Positions 24,249 to 33,903 are shown, counted from the first letter of the stretch. The stretch is 64,000 nucleotides of DNA from Candidatus Rifleibacteriota bacterium (GCA_015232575.1 JADFZL010000005.1:199624-263623), one strand, 5' to 3'. Program-made: numbers and translations. Notes: a model not told the origin generated them from the letters alone.

Positions 24249-25757
24249 ATGCAAACAAATATGAGAGATTATTATTCAAATGCTTGTTTGATAGTGCTGG
24301 TTGTTTTTTGCACATGTGTTCAGCCTGGTCTTTTTGGCCAGCCAGAAGTGCAGGAATTGAGCCAAAAGGTTGATGAGTCATTCTGCGAATATCAGTCGGC
24401 CATTCATGATCCCAAGTGCTCTCAAGAAGAAATAAAAACTTTAGAAAAGAAATATTTACTTCTTAAAGCAGCTTTTGTTAAAGAAAGTTCGAAATCCATT
24501 AACTTTTCTTTTGTCAGCCAGCTTCCAATGAATGAATTAATTAGCCGAACCATTTCAAAGGTATTTTCAGATTCCCAAGTTGTAGAATCTGATATGGACA
24601 TTGTTTTCCCTGAAACTGACGACAACTATCTGATGTTGCTTCAGGGTGAAAACTTCTGGGATCGAGTAATCAAGCAGATGAAAAACGCAAAAAGCTCTGT
24701 TCATGTACAAATGTTTGGCATGGAAGCAGATAAAACCGGATGGGAAATAGCTGAACTTTTATGTAAGAAAGCAAAATCAGGAATTGAAGTTCGTATCGTT
24801 GCTGACCGGATGGGTGCAAGGATGGCTGGTTTCAGAAATGTTTTCTCCAATACGGAAGAAGAAAAACTCTTCAAATTTTATAGTGATAATGGAGTACAAG
24901 TTGTTTTCTTTGATCAAATATCCAGAGGAACGACTTTTTCCAAGAAACTTGATTTTTATCACTTTGATCACCGGAAATCTTTTATTATCGATGGAGAAAT
25001 TGCGTTTACTGGCGGTTATACACTTCAGAGACCATCGCGAGAAGAAAAGCATGACTTGATGATAAGAGCGCAAGGCTCTGTTGTCAATCAGATGCAGGCA
25101 TCTTTTCTTTTGAGTTTCAGATACAACGGAGGAAAAATGCCTTCGCTGAGTCCAGAGGAAATCAAACGACGATATTTCCCTTTAAAGCCAAGCAGTGCAA
25201 AAATGCAGGCAAAATTAGAACTTAATGTTCCGCGTGGAAATCATAGTCTTTCAGATTCTTATATTAGAGAAATCGATTGCGCCAGGAATTACCTCTATAT
25301 TATCAATCCTTATATTACCGACGATGATATGGTAAAACACATCTGCGCTGCCGCCAAACGCGGCGTAAATACAGTGCTGGTATTGCCAGGACAAGCAGAA
25401 AACAAATTAAACGATGCTAATACACGTTATCATTTCGAAGAGTTTTTATTATCTGGAGTAAAAATATATTTATATCAGGGTAAAAAAAATCTTGGGAAAC
25501 TTCACGCCAAAGGTCTCATTCGCGACGATTCTTTTGCCTCGTTTGGTTCTTGCAACATGGATACCATGGCCCTGAGGCATAACTATGAGCAGAATATCAC
25601 GTCTACAAATAACCTGTTTGTCAGACAGGTAAAAAATGAGCTTTTTGAGCGTGATTTTAAAGTCAGCCAACTTTTTGTACCGCCGGAGGGTTTCCTTGAA
25701 AAAGCAAAAATCAGACTGAAAGGCAAAGCAACACAAATTCTTGATCGCTGGGACTGA
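24249..25757 (+). CDS. Secreted phospholipase D-family protein 2
   Basis: The 502-residue protein has an N-terminal hydrophobic export signal (about 12-30), a helical stretch to about 90, and two HKD motifs: HRKSFIID (His about 241) followed by GGYTL, and HAKGLIRD (His about 419) followed by GSCNMD. It is thus a second extracytoplasmic PLD/cardiolipin-synthase-like enzyme. It shares architecture but only limited sequence with the one at 16667, so the two are not a recent duplication. GGAGG lies 11 bases before the ATG. It is divergent from paralogue A through a shared promoter palindrome and convergent with paralogue B. Confidence 0.85.
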   Translation: MQTNMRDYYSNACLIVLVVFCTCVQPGLFGQPEVQELSQKVDESFCEYQSAIHDPKCSQEEIKTLEKKYLLLKAAFVKESSKSINFSFVSQLPMNELISRTISKVFSDSQVVESDMDIVFPETDDNYLMLLQGENFWDRVIKQMKNAKSSVHVQMFGMEADKTGWEIAELLCKKAKSGIEVRIVADRMGARMAGFRNVFSNTEEEKLFKFYSDNGVQVVFFDQISRGTTFSKKLDFYHFDHRKSFIIDGEIAFTGGYTLQRPSREEKHDLMIRAQGSVVNQMQASFLLSFRYNGGKMPSLSPEEIKRRYFPLKPSSAKMQAKLELNVPRGNHSLSDSYIREIDCARNYLYIINPYITDDDMVKHICAAAKRGVNTVLVLPGQAENKLNDANTRYHFEEFLLSGVKIYLYQGKKNLGKLHAKGLIRDDSFASFGSCNMDTMALRHNYEQNITSTNNLFVRQVKNELFERDFKVSQLFVPPEGFLEKAKIRLKGKATQILDRWD

Positions 25758-25884
25758 TCCCTAGCGTATCCCTGCGGAAAGAATAGTAAAATATAACAAA
25801 ATACTTCGATGCTTGATAGACGTTTTCTTTATACAAGATATTGTCGACGGATGACTTTCGGGAAGAGAATTATTTAACAGGTGA

Positions 25885-27642
25885 TTAGGGTCTGTACAAG
25901 TTCCAGTCGAATATGTATTTCCACCAGTTGATTAAATTTCCATCCATAGTTCCTTCGTGATGGGGAAAGCGTTTAAACCACCAAATGTGGTGGTTGCGCA
26001 TAGATGTTGCAATATTATCATAGGTAAACTTGGACTTGAGATCGCGAACACCGCCCCATTCATCGCAGGAAACCTTTCTTTTTGTTCCCTTCAGATGCGG
26101 AAAATTTGTCAGCCAATCGTCACAATCTGATTCGACCAATCTAGTGTTTCCCCAGTCATAATCAATTTCGGAATTAGGTGCAAAGTGAACATTTCCACAC
26201 GCAGCAGCACCCGGATTGCGTTTTTCATAACGGCTGAACCGTGCCCAGAGATGCTTGTCGTCTGGCTTCCATGAGCCATAGGCATTTCTCAGCATTGATT
26301 CAGCACGATGACCGAGATCCTCCAGCATGCAATCAACGCCTCTTTCGTAATTAAAGCCGTAGACAACAAAAGATTTTGAACATTTGAAATTTTCAATAAC
26401 TGCTCCATTACACCAGACAGCCCCAGTTCCAGCCATGCAGGTTTCCGAAGTTCCACTTTCGGGATAGGAAAACAGCCACACTTCGTCTACATCACCGCTT
26501 TCGACACGGCTCTTCACATTATGTTTATTCAACATCGCTACGTAATCATAATTTTTCAAGCCAAGTGGATTGGTTTTTCTCTCAAAAGTTTTATCGCCAA
26601 TCTGGATTTTCTTTCCCTCCCAATATTGTACAAACTGATCTTCAGTCAGTGCTGGCTTGTCAGTATATGGCTGCCAGGTATCATCATGTAGAATTTCAGC
26701 TATCTCAAATTCCACCTGACCGTTTGTTGATTCTTTAATATCAGAAATAAATTCATTGGCCAGTTTTTGCGGGTCATTGAAGTAAAAATATTCGTGCAAT
26801 CTTTTATTTCCCTTTGTTTGAAGTACAGGATCAACGATAATCACCAGGGCACGCAGGTTTATCGCCCAGTCTGTTGAAAACGAACCTTCCGGTACTCCAG
26901 TATATGTTTTATTCAATTTTTTATATACATTTTCAAGAAATTCGGCAGTGCTATAAATCCAGTTGAAACCAGGAAACTTGAAGATCTCCAAGAAATTTAA
27001 TAAGGCAGATTTTGGCTCTGCATCCTTTTGTTGTTTTTGCAAAACCGCGCGAAGACTTTCAGGCGATACTATTGTAAGGTACAGTTCTGTATTTTTTGTT
27101 ATTCCCCTGTCCGTAAAAGAACATGTCAGGACAGCATTTCCAAGATTTAATGGCGCAATATATCTTGTACCACTCACAATTCCAAGACCTGTTTTAATGG
27201 ACCACACGACTTCAGATGAAATGTTGACGGTTCCATGGGAATATAAAGCAAAAACTGGCAGATTTACAAGATTCAACGTCCTGCGCGCAGCTATGGTAAT
27301 TGAAGATTTTCCCAAGCTTATCGACTGCAGACTATTTGATCCTTCCTTTTCAGGCAATATGAAATTTTTATTCCTGGGAACTTTTGATTGGCCATATATG
27401 CCAGGAAGTGGCGGTAAAGCATCGGAGTTTTCAATAATGATCGGCAGTAGAGGAGAATTGGTTGCAGGCATTATCGGTGTTGAAGCAGGCGAAAAAATAT
27501 AATGCGATCCGGTTGCTTCAGGAAAGACTTTCAAATCATCGAAGGGACTTTTCCTTTCGGCTGATAAGCTGTTAGAAATTAAAAAACAGCAAATTACCGC
27601 AAAAGAAATTACCAGATGCTTTACATTCACATTAATCCACAT
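25885..27642 (-). CDS. Large secreted Ig-like protein, paralogue B
   Basis: The 585-residue product begins at ATG 27642 (GGGGGA 8 bases upstream) with a signal peptide ending near SLSAE. Its layout equals paralogue A: an Ig-like domain at about 115-200 (ITIAARRTLNLVN, YIAPLNLGNAVLTCSFT), then a conserved C-terminal core with NLRALVIIVDPVL, VESGDVDEVWLFSYPE, YGFNYERGVDCMLEDLGHR and HHIWWFKRFPHHEGTMDG. The strong identity of the C-terminal half against a diverged N-terminal half implies selection on the core. It has no TTCAACC site of its own and lies 180 bases after the gene at 28941 with no terminator between, so it is probably co-transcribed from site 10. Confidence 0.75.
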   Translation of the reverse strand: MWINVNVKHLVISFAVICCFLISNSLSAERKSPFDDLKVFPEATGSHYIFSPASTPIMPATNSPLLPIIIENSDALPPLPGIYGQSKVPRNKNFILPEKEGSNSLQSISLGKSSITIAARRTLNLVNLPVFALYSHGTVNISSEVVWSIKTGLGIVSGTRYIAPLNLGNAVLTCSFTDRGITKNTELYLTIVSPESLRAVLQKQQKDAEPKSALLNFLEIFKFPGFNWIYSTAEFLENVYKKLNKTYTGVPEGSFSTDWAINLRALVIIVDPVLQTKGNKRLHEYFYFNDPQKLANEFISDIKESTNGQVEFEIAEILHDDTWQPYTDKPALTEDQFVQYWEGKKIQIGDKTFERKTNPLGLKNYDYVAMLNKHNVKSRVESGDVDEVWLFSYPESGTSETCMAGTGAVWCNGAVIENFKCSKSFVVYGFNYERGVDCMLEDLGHRAESMLRNAYGSWKPDDKHLWARFSRYEKRNPGAAACGNVHFAPNSEIDYDWGNTRLVESDCDDWLTNFPHLKGTKRKVSCDEWGGVRDLKSKFTYDNIATSMRNHHIWWFKRFPHHEGTMDGNLINWWKYIFDWNLYRP

Positions 27643-27822
27643 TTGCTTTCCCCCTTGTCTGCAGGAAGTCAACTGTTAATGTTCTTTAACCCCATTCTTA
27701 ATAATAACAGAACTTTTGAAAAATTGAGACACTGTAAGAAATTTGCTGAAAAAAGGGAATAAAAGTAATCAGCTAATTTAATACAGTGTCAAAATTTATC
27801 CGTATTTGAAGTCATCTACTTA

Positions 27823-28941
27823 CTATTTGGCTTCAATTATCATTTTCTCATATTTTTTTGCGCTTTCGCTATTTGTATTGCCCCAAAGACGGGTCAGTTT
27901 TTTGTCACTCCATTTCATATTTTTTGCAGCATCAATGTATGTGTAATTCAAAAGTGCATAAAGTGCAATGGCTCTATTATAAATGTATTCCGGAGGTGCA
28001 TTTTCATAGTCATTCACCTGAGGAATGATTAGTTTTACAATGTAAAATGGGAATGCGTCAAATTGAGAAACAAATGCCATGTTCCAGACTCCGTAAAGAT
28101 CAGCCCATTGTTTTGGATATGGAGCATAAAGCCAGATTGCCTTTTTGTCTGAAGACCACACTGTCGGCCCTTGTTCAGTGATCTTGTTTTTTGTTTCTTC
28201 GCCGGGATGTTGTCTTGCAAGGATTCTTCCGGCATCAACATTTCCAAAATTGCCTTTCGCAAAATCCATCGCAGTAGCTTCAAGGATATTTGCCGAAAGA
28301 AGATGATCTGAAAAAGCTGCTGGCAAAACTCCTGATTTATGATACTTCACAAATCTGTCTATTCCTGCTTCTACTGATTCCAACTTTACAAGAAGCGGAA
28401 TATTTTTGAATAGTTTATAGTAACCGTCTTTTTTTCGATTTTCAACCCAGATCTTCTGACAAACCTCAATTAATCGCCAGTCATTACGCATTACTTTAGT
28501 CAGATTCTGCAGCGCCAGAGAAAAAGCAACCAGTTCTGGAAACAAAATATGACCCTCTTTTTCAATCATGTTGAATAGAACTGGAAAATTCTCATCCTTG
28601 GCTTTATTCAGAAAGTCCATGAGATAGTCGTTTTTTTCAGCATAATGTGCCATAAGATCAACAAATCTTTTTACTTGCTTTTCATCAAGATCCTGTGGGA
28701 TGAGTTGATCTGAAACCTCTTCAAGTTCTTTTGCCAGCCACTTTCCAGAGTTGTTCATCAGGTTGAACTGAATGTACTGTCGTTTTATGCCGTTAGCAAT
28801 CTGTTCAGAAGAAAAACCGTTAAGATGGCTATTTATTAACCTTGCAATCTTATTTGCCGGCGAATCCTTTTCCTGCCCAAATGCCTGAAAAACGGAAGAC
28901 AAAAGGGTCATAAAGAACAACACTTTGAATAATTTTTTCAT
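27823..28941 (-). CDS. Secreted helical protein of unknown function
   Basis: This 372-residue protein has a signal peptide ending at AFGQE and AAGGAG 8 bases before the ATG. The mature protein is almost entirely helical, with Lys/Glu/Asn-rich segments (EELEEVSDQLIPQDLDEKQVKRFVDLMAHY and similar) and a conserved-looking ARQHPGEE followed by WLYAPYPKQWADLYGVWN. I recognise no family. It is probably the first gene of a two-gene unit with paralogue B and is controlled by promoter site 10. Confidence 0.7.
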   Translation of the reverse strand: MKKLFKVLFFMTLLSSVFQAFGQEKDSPANKIARLINSHLNGFSSEQIANGIKRQYIQFNLMNNSGKWLAKELEEVSDQLIPQDLDEKQVKRFVDLMAHYAEKNDYLMDFLNKAKDENFPVLFNMIEKEGHILFPELVAFSLALQNLTKVMRNDWRLIEVCQKIWVENRKKDGYYKLFKNIPLLVKLESVEAGIDRFVKYHKSGVLPAAFSDHLLSANILEATAMDFAKGNFGNVDAGRILARQHPGEETKNKITEQGPTVWSSDKKAIWLYAPYPKQWADLYGVWNMAFVSQFDAFPFYIVKLIIPQVNDYENAPPEYIYNRAIALYALLNYTYIDAAKNMKWSDKKLTRLWGNTNSESAKKYEKMIIEAK

Positions 28942-28997
28942 TTATCTTTCTCCTTAGTAGTTAATTAAATATTTCAAACGTATTTTTTTAACAACAT

Positions 28998-29029
28998 TTA
29001 AATACAATCGAAAAAAGAAGATGGTTGAA
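28998..29029 (-). promoter_or_regulatory. TTCAACC-N16-TGTAT promoter, site 10, with palindrome
   Basis: Minus-strand TTCAACC (29029-29023), 16 bases, TGTATTTAA (29006-28998), about 50 bases before the ATG at 28941. The palindrome GGTTGAA-N7-TTCAACC spans 29023-29043; on the plus strand the matching -10 is poor (TGAATAAAA) and no gene follows. Confidence 0.7.
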
Positions 29030-29129
29030 TTTTTTTTTCAACCATCGGTGATAATTATATGAATAAAATTTTTCTGGTGTGATCAAATAAGCCTAATTTG
29101 AATCGGTGTAGTCCCGCAAAAGACAAAAG

Positions 29130-29366
29130 TCAGAGCAGGAAAAACCGTGACTGAAGAAACTTCTGCCTGAACATCTCAGCTTTTTTGGATAAAGCTTGCA
29201 GCAACTTCACTTTTGCCTGAACAATATCTTCATTTTCCGGCTCCAGAGATTCCGCAGTTTTTTGAATTTTTTCTATCATCGCAAAATATTCATCAAACTC
29301 CTGGTAATTCCGGACATGCAAGTAACGCATAGAAGCGTTTTCGGAATCTCTGGTTCTGCTGCACAT
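29130..29366 (-). CDS. Small helical protein, hypothetical
   Basis: The 78-residue frame starts at ATG 29366 with AAAGGGA 7 bases upstream. The sequence has the amphipathic Lys/Glu/Ala composition of a short coiled coil (EYFAMIEKIQKTAESLEPENEDIVQ, KVKLLQALSKKAEMF) and no signal peptide. It stands alone between the large kinase gene and the secretome island. Codon composition looks coding, but there is no homology to support it. Confidence 0.5.
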   Translation of the reverse strand: MCSRTRDSENASMRYLHVRNYQEFDEYFAMIEKIQKTAESLEPENEDIVQAKVKLLQALSKKAEMFRQKFLQSRFFLL

Positions 29367-29592
29367 AGATTTTCCCTTTCAGAAATTAACAATGTTTTTC
29401 TCTCTACAATGATATGAACGTATAAAAACATCTGTTTGTTCCCAAATCTGAATTTTTTCCAAAAGGTTATAAAAAATAATGTACCAATTACGTTTTTGAA
29501 ATATGGGTTGAGATTTTTTCAAAAGCTCGACAAACTAACGGTTATCATGAACCAAAGTAACAGATTGATAAGAAAATGCAGTATGGAATTTG

Positions 29593-32500
29593 TCAGAATA
29601 TGCTGAGAGATTTAAAGCTGTCAAATTCTTCCAGAAGTTTTTCCATGAGCTCAGCTGCAAGCGGAAAGTTTTCTGCTTTTACAGCTTTTTCAATCTGAAG
29701 CGAGTAAGTCTTGATAGAAACGGCTTCAGCATTATTCGATGCTCCAATCAGAATTGATGCAGTTCTTTCGGCCATTTTTGCATCACTTTTTCTGATTGCT
29801 TCGCGAAGAACGTTTATCTGAATTCCACCAATCTTCAGAAACATTTTAATGATTTCTTTGAGCGCGTTTTCGTCGTTTCCAAGTCTTTTCAAGAGAGCAT
29901 TTTTGTCGAAAAGAACTGGAGCGCTCTCTGGTACAGCTGTCGGTGCTGAAGATGCTGAGGTTGCAGCGACTTCAGAAGAAGCCGATGGCGTTGCGGCCTG
30001 AACATGAAGTTTGACAGCTTCGAAAATTCCACTCTTTGTAGGAATTTCTTTTGCCAATGGCTTCGTAACTGTTTTCAGGAAAGCCTCATCTATCGCCTCC
30101 ATCAATAGTGCAACATCAACAGGTTTTTTAACAAAACCATTCATTCCTGAATCCTGAACTTTTCGCTTTGTATCAGGCGAATCATCAGGAGTTAAGCCAA
30201 TAATAATAACATTTTTGTTTTTGATATTGGAGGCAGGGCTTCGAATGGCTTTAGCAGCTGAATATCCATCCATTTTCGGCATGTCGGAATCCATGAGTAC
30301 AATGTCATATATCTGGGTTGAAAGCGAGTTTACTGCCTCATGTCCATTGAGAACAACGTCAATTGAATAATCAAAATCCCTGAGAAGATTCTTTTCAACC
30401 GTTTGAAGAATGGCTTCGTCTTCTGCAAGAAGAATTCTGAATCTTTTTGAAAACACTTTCTGATCAATAAGCGAAAGAGCTGTTTTTATGTTAACTGTTT
30501 TAGATTTCTTTTTCAGATAGAAAATCGCCGACAGACAATCAAAAAGATTAGTTATCGTAACAGGCTTCTTCAAATATGTTGAAAAACCAATTTTATCAAG
30601 ATTTTCAAGATTTTCTTCTTTATTCGGATTTACGGTTTTTATAAGAACCGGTTCTGGAAAATCTTTTATAAGGGCATCATCTCTGATTTTTCTTGCTACG
30701 GCATCTACACCGACCCCGGGAAGCGTTCCTTCAAGGAAAACGATCTGAAATGGATCGGCATTTCCAACGGCTTCACGCATTTTCGGCAACGCAACAAATC
30801 CATTGGAAACATACTCAGCTCGACATTTCCATACCTGAAGCAAATGCCTCAGAGCCTGCCCGCGTTTTTCATTATGATCTATTATTAGAGCTTTTTTCTC
30901 TTTAAAATGCCTGGCTTTCTTACTTAAATCTAATTCTTCTGCTGCATCAACTTTAAACTGAAGGGTAAACCAAACGTTAGTACCGCTTCCAGTCTGACTT
31001 TCAATTGCAATCTGTCCGCCGAGAAGATCAACCAACCTTCTTGAAACGAGAATTCCAAGACCGCCATCTTCCGGAACCATGCTCTTCTGCTGACCAATCC
31101 AGGGCATACCCGAAAAGATCTTTTCAGTAAGAGATGCATCTATTCCCGAACCTGTGTCAACAATTTCACACCGAAGGGTCTTTTTCGTAGTATCCATTGT
31201 ATCAAGAGAAATTTCAATTCGAATTTCTCCTTTGGAAGTAAATTTCACTGCATTCTTAACAAGATTGTACAATATCTGTCTGATATAATTTCTATCTGTT
31301 TTAATTGAAACAGGAACATCTTTTTCGATAAGTGTTATGAAATCAACATCTCTCTGATAGGTCTCATGCGCAAACATATCAGATAGTTCTTCTGCAACTT
31401 CCCGAATATCAAATGATTCCTCTGGAAAACCAGATTTTCCACTCATTATCGAGGAAAAATCTACAAGGTTATTCAGATACATCATCGCTTCAGATGAGCT
31501 TTTTCTAATAGTTCCAATCCAGTCGGTCTGCTCTTTGGAAAGAGCGCCTGTTCCAAAATTTTCAGCAAGTCCATTGATTTTTTCAATCGGAATTTTAATT
31601 TCACTGCCGATTTTTTCCAGAAAATCGCCACTGACTTCTGATGTAGAGTGAGACGATTTCTGATCTGACTGAACAACAACAGGGCCTTTAGGACTTGCTG
31701 CTGCACCAGCTTTCGGAAGAGTGTCAACTCTTTTAGATTTCTCTTCTAGTGCTTTCAAAAGCGTTACATCTTCATTATATCCGAGAAGGCATGGCGAATC
31801 TGCTCCCGCAACTGAAATTGGCGCCACAGAGGTCTGAAAAACCTTTTTCCGCCCAAGCGGATCTGTAATAATCTTTTCGGGCATCTGCTTCGGAGTGACG
31901 TTTTTGGTAATATCACCCGTTCCAGTTCTGAACTCAAAAAACGGCTGACTTTTCCATGGAAGAAGCGTAAATCCACGTTTATCGTCAAAATCATCTCTCA
32001 TTCTATTCGAATCAAAAAACGTTTTATTGGCAAACAGGGTTTCGCCTTTTCCTGTTTTAACAAAAAGTTGATTAGGAAGAAATTCAATTATCTGCTTAAT
32101 CATTTTTTCTGTGGACTGAAGGGACAACTCAGCCTTTTTTCTCAGCAATGCCCCGACAATAAGTGGTGCTAGGTGACGCATGAGTTGTACTGTGTCATTT
32201 TTCCATTCTACTTCAGCGGCAACAGATTCAAAACCGCAGAAACCAGCCAGGCGACTGTCGCATATCATTGGAACAAGAAAATACGATTTTGCTTCGCGCT
32301 TTTCAAAGTCTGCTTTATCAAGAGCGGCATCTGCAGGCAACGCCGAAATTTTGTTTACAACAACATTTTCATATTTTTTAAGTTTATTAACAGACCAGAG
32401 AATCTTATTTGGAGAAACTCTTTTCAGATTTGTAATTTCCGGAGGTGTTCCGGGGGAATACCATTCCATTGTACAATCCATGAGTGGTTCAAACTGATGA

Positions 32501-33693
32501 AACTGAAAAACATAGCCCCTGTCAGCTCTCGTTGCAGTACCAATATCTTTCAGGATCTTCAGAACACCAGCTTCCAGCTGCTCCTGTTTAATATTAAGAA
32601 GAATGGATGTAAATTCGGCAGCTAAAGCTTCCACTTTTGCTTTATCGCTGGGAGATAATTCTACTTCTGTTTTTCTGCTTTCGAGATCTCTAATCTGTAA
32701 ATCCCGTGCCTCTATTTCTGATCTGAGGAAAGCAATTTCACTATCATTCTGAGAGCTCTGCGAGCTTTGTACATTCTGCAAGTTCTGCAACTCAGGCTTA
32801 GTCTGAGTTTCAGTTTTACTCTGCGTTTCGTTCTTGCTGTCACCTTTAAAAGACTGGAATATTTCCCAGAAAGTCAGTATTTTTTCATTTGCGGCATTTA
32901 TATCATGTCTGAGATTATCATTTTCATCTTTTACAAACTGAATTTCAGAATCTTTGGATTGAATTGTGTTTTCGAGACTTTCAACTAAATTCCCTGTTAT
33001 CGCGTCTTTTAATTTTGTACTTATATTCCTGGGAACTGAAACCTTTTTTTTCTCACCACCGATATATGAAAAGACACAAAAATCATCTGAAATATTTTTG
33101 AAAAACAAGTTCTGAGGAATCTGTTCACCTATAGCGATAAAAAGAAAACCTCCTGTATTCAAGGAGAAAGCAAAACGGTTAACAGCTTCGACCTGCTCTT
33201 CAGGATTAATTTTGCTTAATGAATCTCTGAAAATAATTACATCTACATCAAGAAAAGGCGGATCAATAAAAAGATTCTGCCTTGAAAATCTTACAGATTT
33301 AAGTATTTCCGGACGAAGCAAATAATTTTCGCCCCTGTCAATAAAATGCTTATCTCTTCGCTCTGCAGCCATGACCTTATCAATAGTCTTAGGAAAAATA
33401 CCTTTACGGGCTTGTTTCAAAAGAAGACCATCAGGATCTGTGCCGAAAACCTGAAATGCAAACCCTCTGGCCGGATTAGCCTTCTGCGCTTCAATCAGTA
33501 GAATCGCAGCAGAAATAGCATCTTCACCTGTTCTGCACTCCGGAACCCAGATTCGGATGTTTTCTCCGGGCTTGAGTTTTTCAAAGATACCGCCAAGCAC
33601 TTTTTTTTCAAATTCTTTCCAGGCTTCAAGATCCTTGAAAAGAAATTTCTCACTGCGTGGAGCAGTATTAGTGCTTTTCGGTTCAGGTGCCAT
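29593..33693 (-). CDS. Giant CheR-GAF-PAS-kinase-REC-REC-Hpt protein with altered phosphosites
   Basis: The 1366-residue protein is cytoplasmic (no membrane segments). Order: degenerate CheR-type methyltransferase (about 20-225; IRIWVPECRTGED; the usual CRN motif reads FRDSLSK), coiled coil (240-350), GAF (355-515), PAS (520-640), HisKA/HATPase (685-920), two receivers (about 930-1060 and 1085-1210) and Hpt (about 1265-1366). The H-box reads GSEIKIP, with Ser697 in place of His (codon 31603-31605). Receiver 1 has Glu988 instead of Asp (30730-30732). Receiver 2 keeps Asp1135 in LMDSDMPKMDG. The Hpt motif has Ser1313 instead of His (29755-29757). ATP-binding boxes look intact. It probably cannot run its own relay and may be a scaffold or be phosphorylated only on receiver 2. 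AGGAG precedes the ATG. Confidence 0.85.
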   Translation of the reverse strand: MAPEPKSTNTAPRSEKFLFKDLEAWKEFEKKVLGGIFEKLKPGENIRIWVPECRTGEDAISAAILLIEAQKANPARGFAFQVFGTDPDGLLLKQARKGIFPKTIDKVMAAERRDKHFIDRGENYLLRPEILKSVRFSRQNLFIDPPFLDVDVIIFRDSLSKINPEEQVEAVNRFAFSLNTGGFLFIAIGEQIPQNLFFKNISDDFCVFSYIGGEKKKVSVPRNISTKLKDAITGNLVESLENTIQSKDSEIQFVKDENDNLRHDINAANEKILTFWEIFQSFKGDSKNETQSKTETQTKPELQNLQNVQSSQSSQNDSEIAFLRSEIEARDLQIRDLESRKTEVELSPSDKAKVEALAAEFTSILLNIKQEQLEAGVLKILKDIGTATRADRGYVFQFHQFEPLMDCTMEWYSPGTPPEITNLKRVSPNKILWSVNKLKKYENVVVNKISALPADAALDKADFEKREAKSYFLVPMICDSRLAGFCGFESVAAEVEWKNDTVQLMRHLAPLIVGALLRKKAELSLQSTEKMIKQIIEFLPNQLFVKTGKGETLFANKTFFDSNRMRDDFDDKRGFTLLPWKSQPFFEFRTGTGDITKNVTPKQMPEKIITDPLGRKKVFQTSVAPISVAGADSPCLLGYNEDVTLLKALEEKSKRVDTLPKAGAAASPKGPVVVQSDQKSSHSTSEVSGDFLEKIGSEIKIPIEKINGLAENFGTGALSKEQTDWIGTIRKSSSEAMMYLNNLVDFSSIMSGKSGFPEESFDIREVAEELSDMFAHETYQRDVDFITLIEKDVPVSIKTDRNYIRQILYNLVKNAVKFTSKGEIRIEISLDTMDTTKKTLRCEIVDTGSGIDASLTEKIFSGMPWIGQQKSMVPEDGGLGILVSRRLVDLLGGQIAIESQTGSGTNVWFTLQFKVDAAEELDLSKKARHFKEKKALIIDHNEKRGQALRHLLQVWKCRAEYVSNGFVALPKMREAVGNADPFQIVFLEGTLPGVGVDAVARKIRDDALIKDFPEPVLIKTVNPNKEENLENLDKIGFSTYLKKPVTITNLFDCLSAIFYLKKKSKTVNIKTALSLIDQKVFSKRFRILLAEDEAILQTVEKNLLRDFDYSIDVVLNGHEAVNSLSTQIYDIVLMDSDMPKMDGYSAAKAIRSPASNIKNKNVIIIGLTPDDSPDTKRKVQDSGMNGFVKKPVDVALLMEAIDEAFLKTVTKPLAKEIPTKSGIFEAVKLHVQAATPSASSEVAATSASSAPTAVPESAPVLFDKNALLKRLGNDENALKEIIKMFLKIGGIQINVLREAIRKSDAKMAERTASILIGASNNAEAVSIKTYSLQIEKAVKAENFPLAAELMEKLLEEFDSFKSLSIF

Positions 33694-33845
33694 CAGAAAA
33701 TTCTCCTAACTGAAATAAATTCACAAAAAAACAGCTTTCTCATCAAAAAAAATACAATCTTACCAGTTATCGACAAAATATTATTATTTATTATTACAAA
33801 AAGTCTTAAATAAAGAGACAAAATAAGATTTTTCTCTAAAAAGTG

Positions 33846-33873
33846 CCCCGCAATTGTTGATGCAATTGCGGGG
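33846..33873 (-). terminator. Intrinsic terminator (hairpin CCCCGCAATTG)
   Basis: Perfect 11-bp arms around TTGATG; on the minus strand CACTTTTTA follows. It lies 30 bases after the stop of the secreted protein at 33904. The plus strand also has a short T-run, so it may act both ways. Confidence 0.85.
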
Positions 33874-33903
33874 AACTTTTAGAAGAATGAAAATACCGGA
33901 GCC

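Noticed and set aside
29037..29068. Plus-strand TTCAACC with TGAATAAAA at 16 bases
   Set aside because: It is the second arm of the site-10 palindrome, the -10 is poor, and no plus-strand gene lies downstream.
30390..30420. TTCAACC inside the giant kinase gene
   Set aside because: No TGTAT box follows at 16 bases and it is within coding sequence; it serves as a negative control for the motif.
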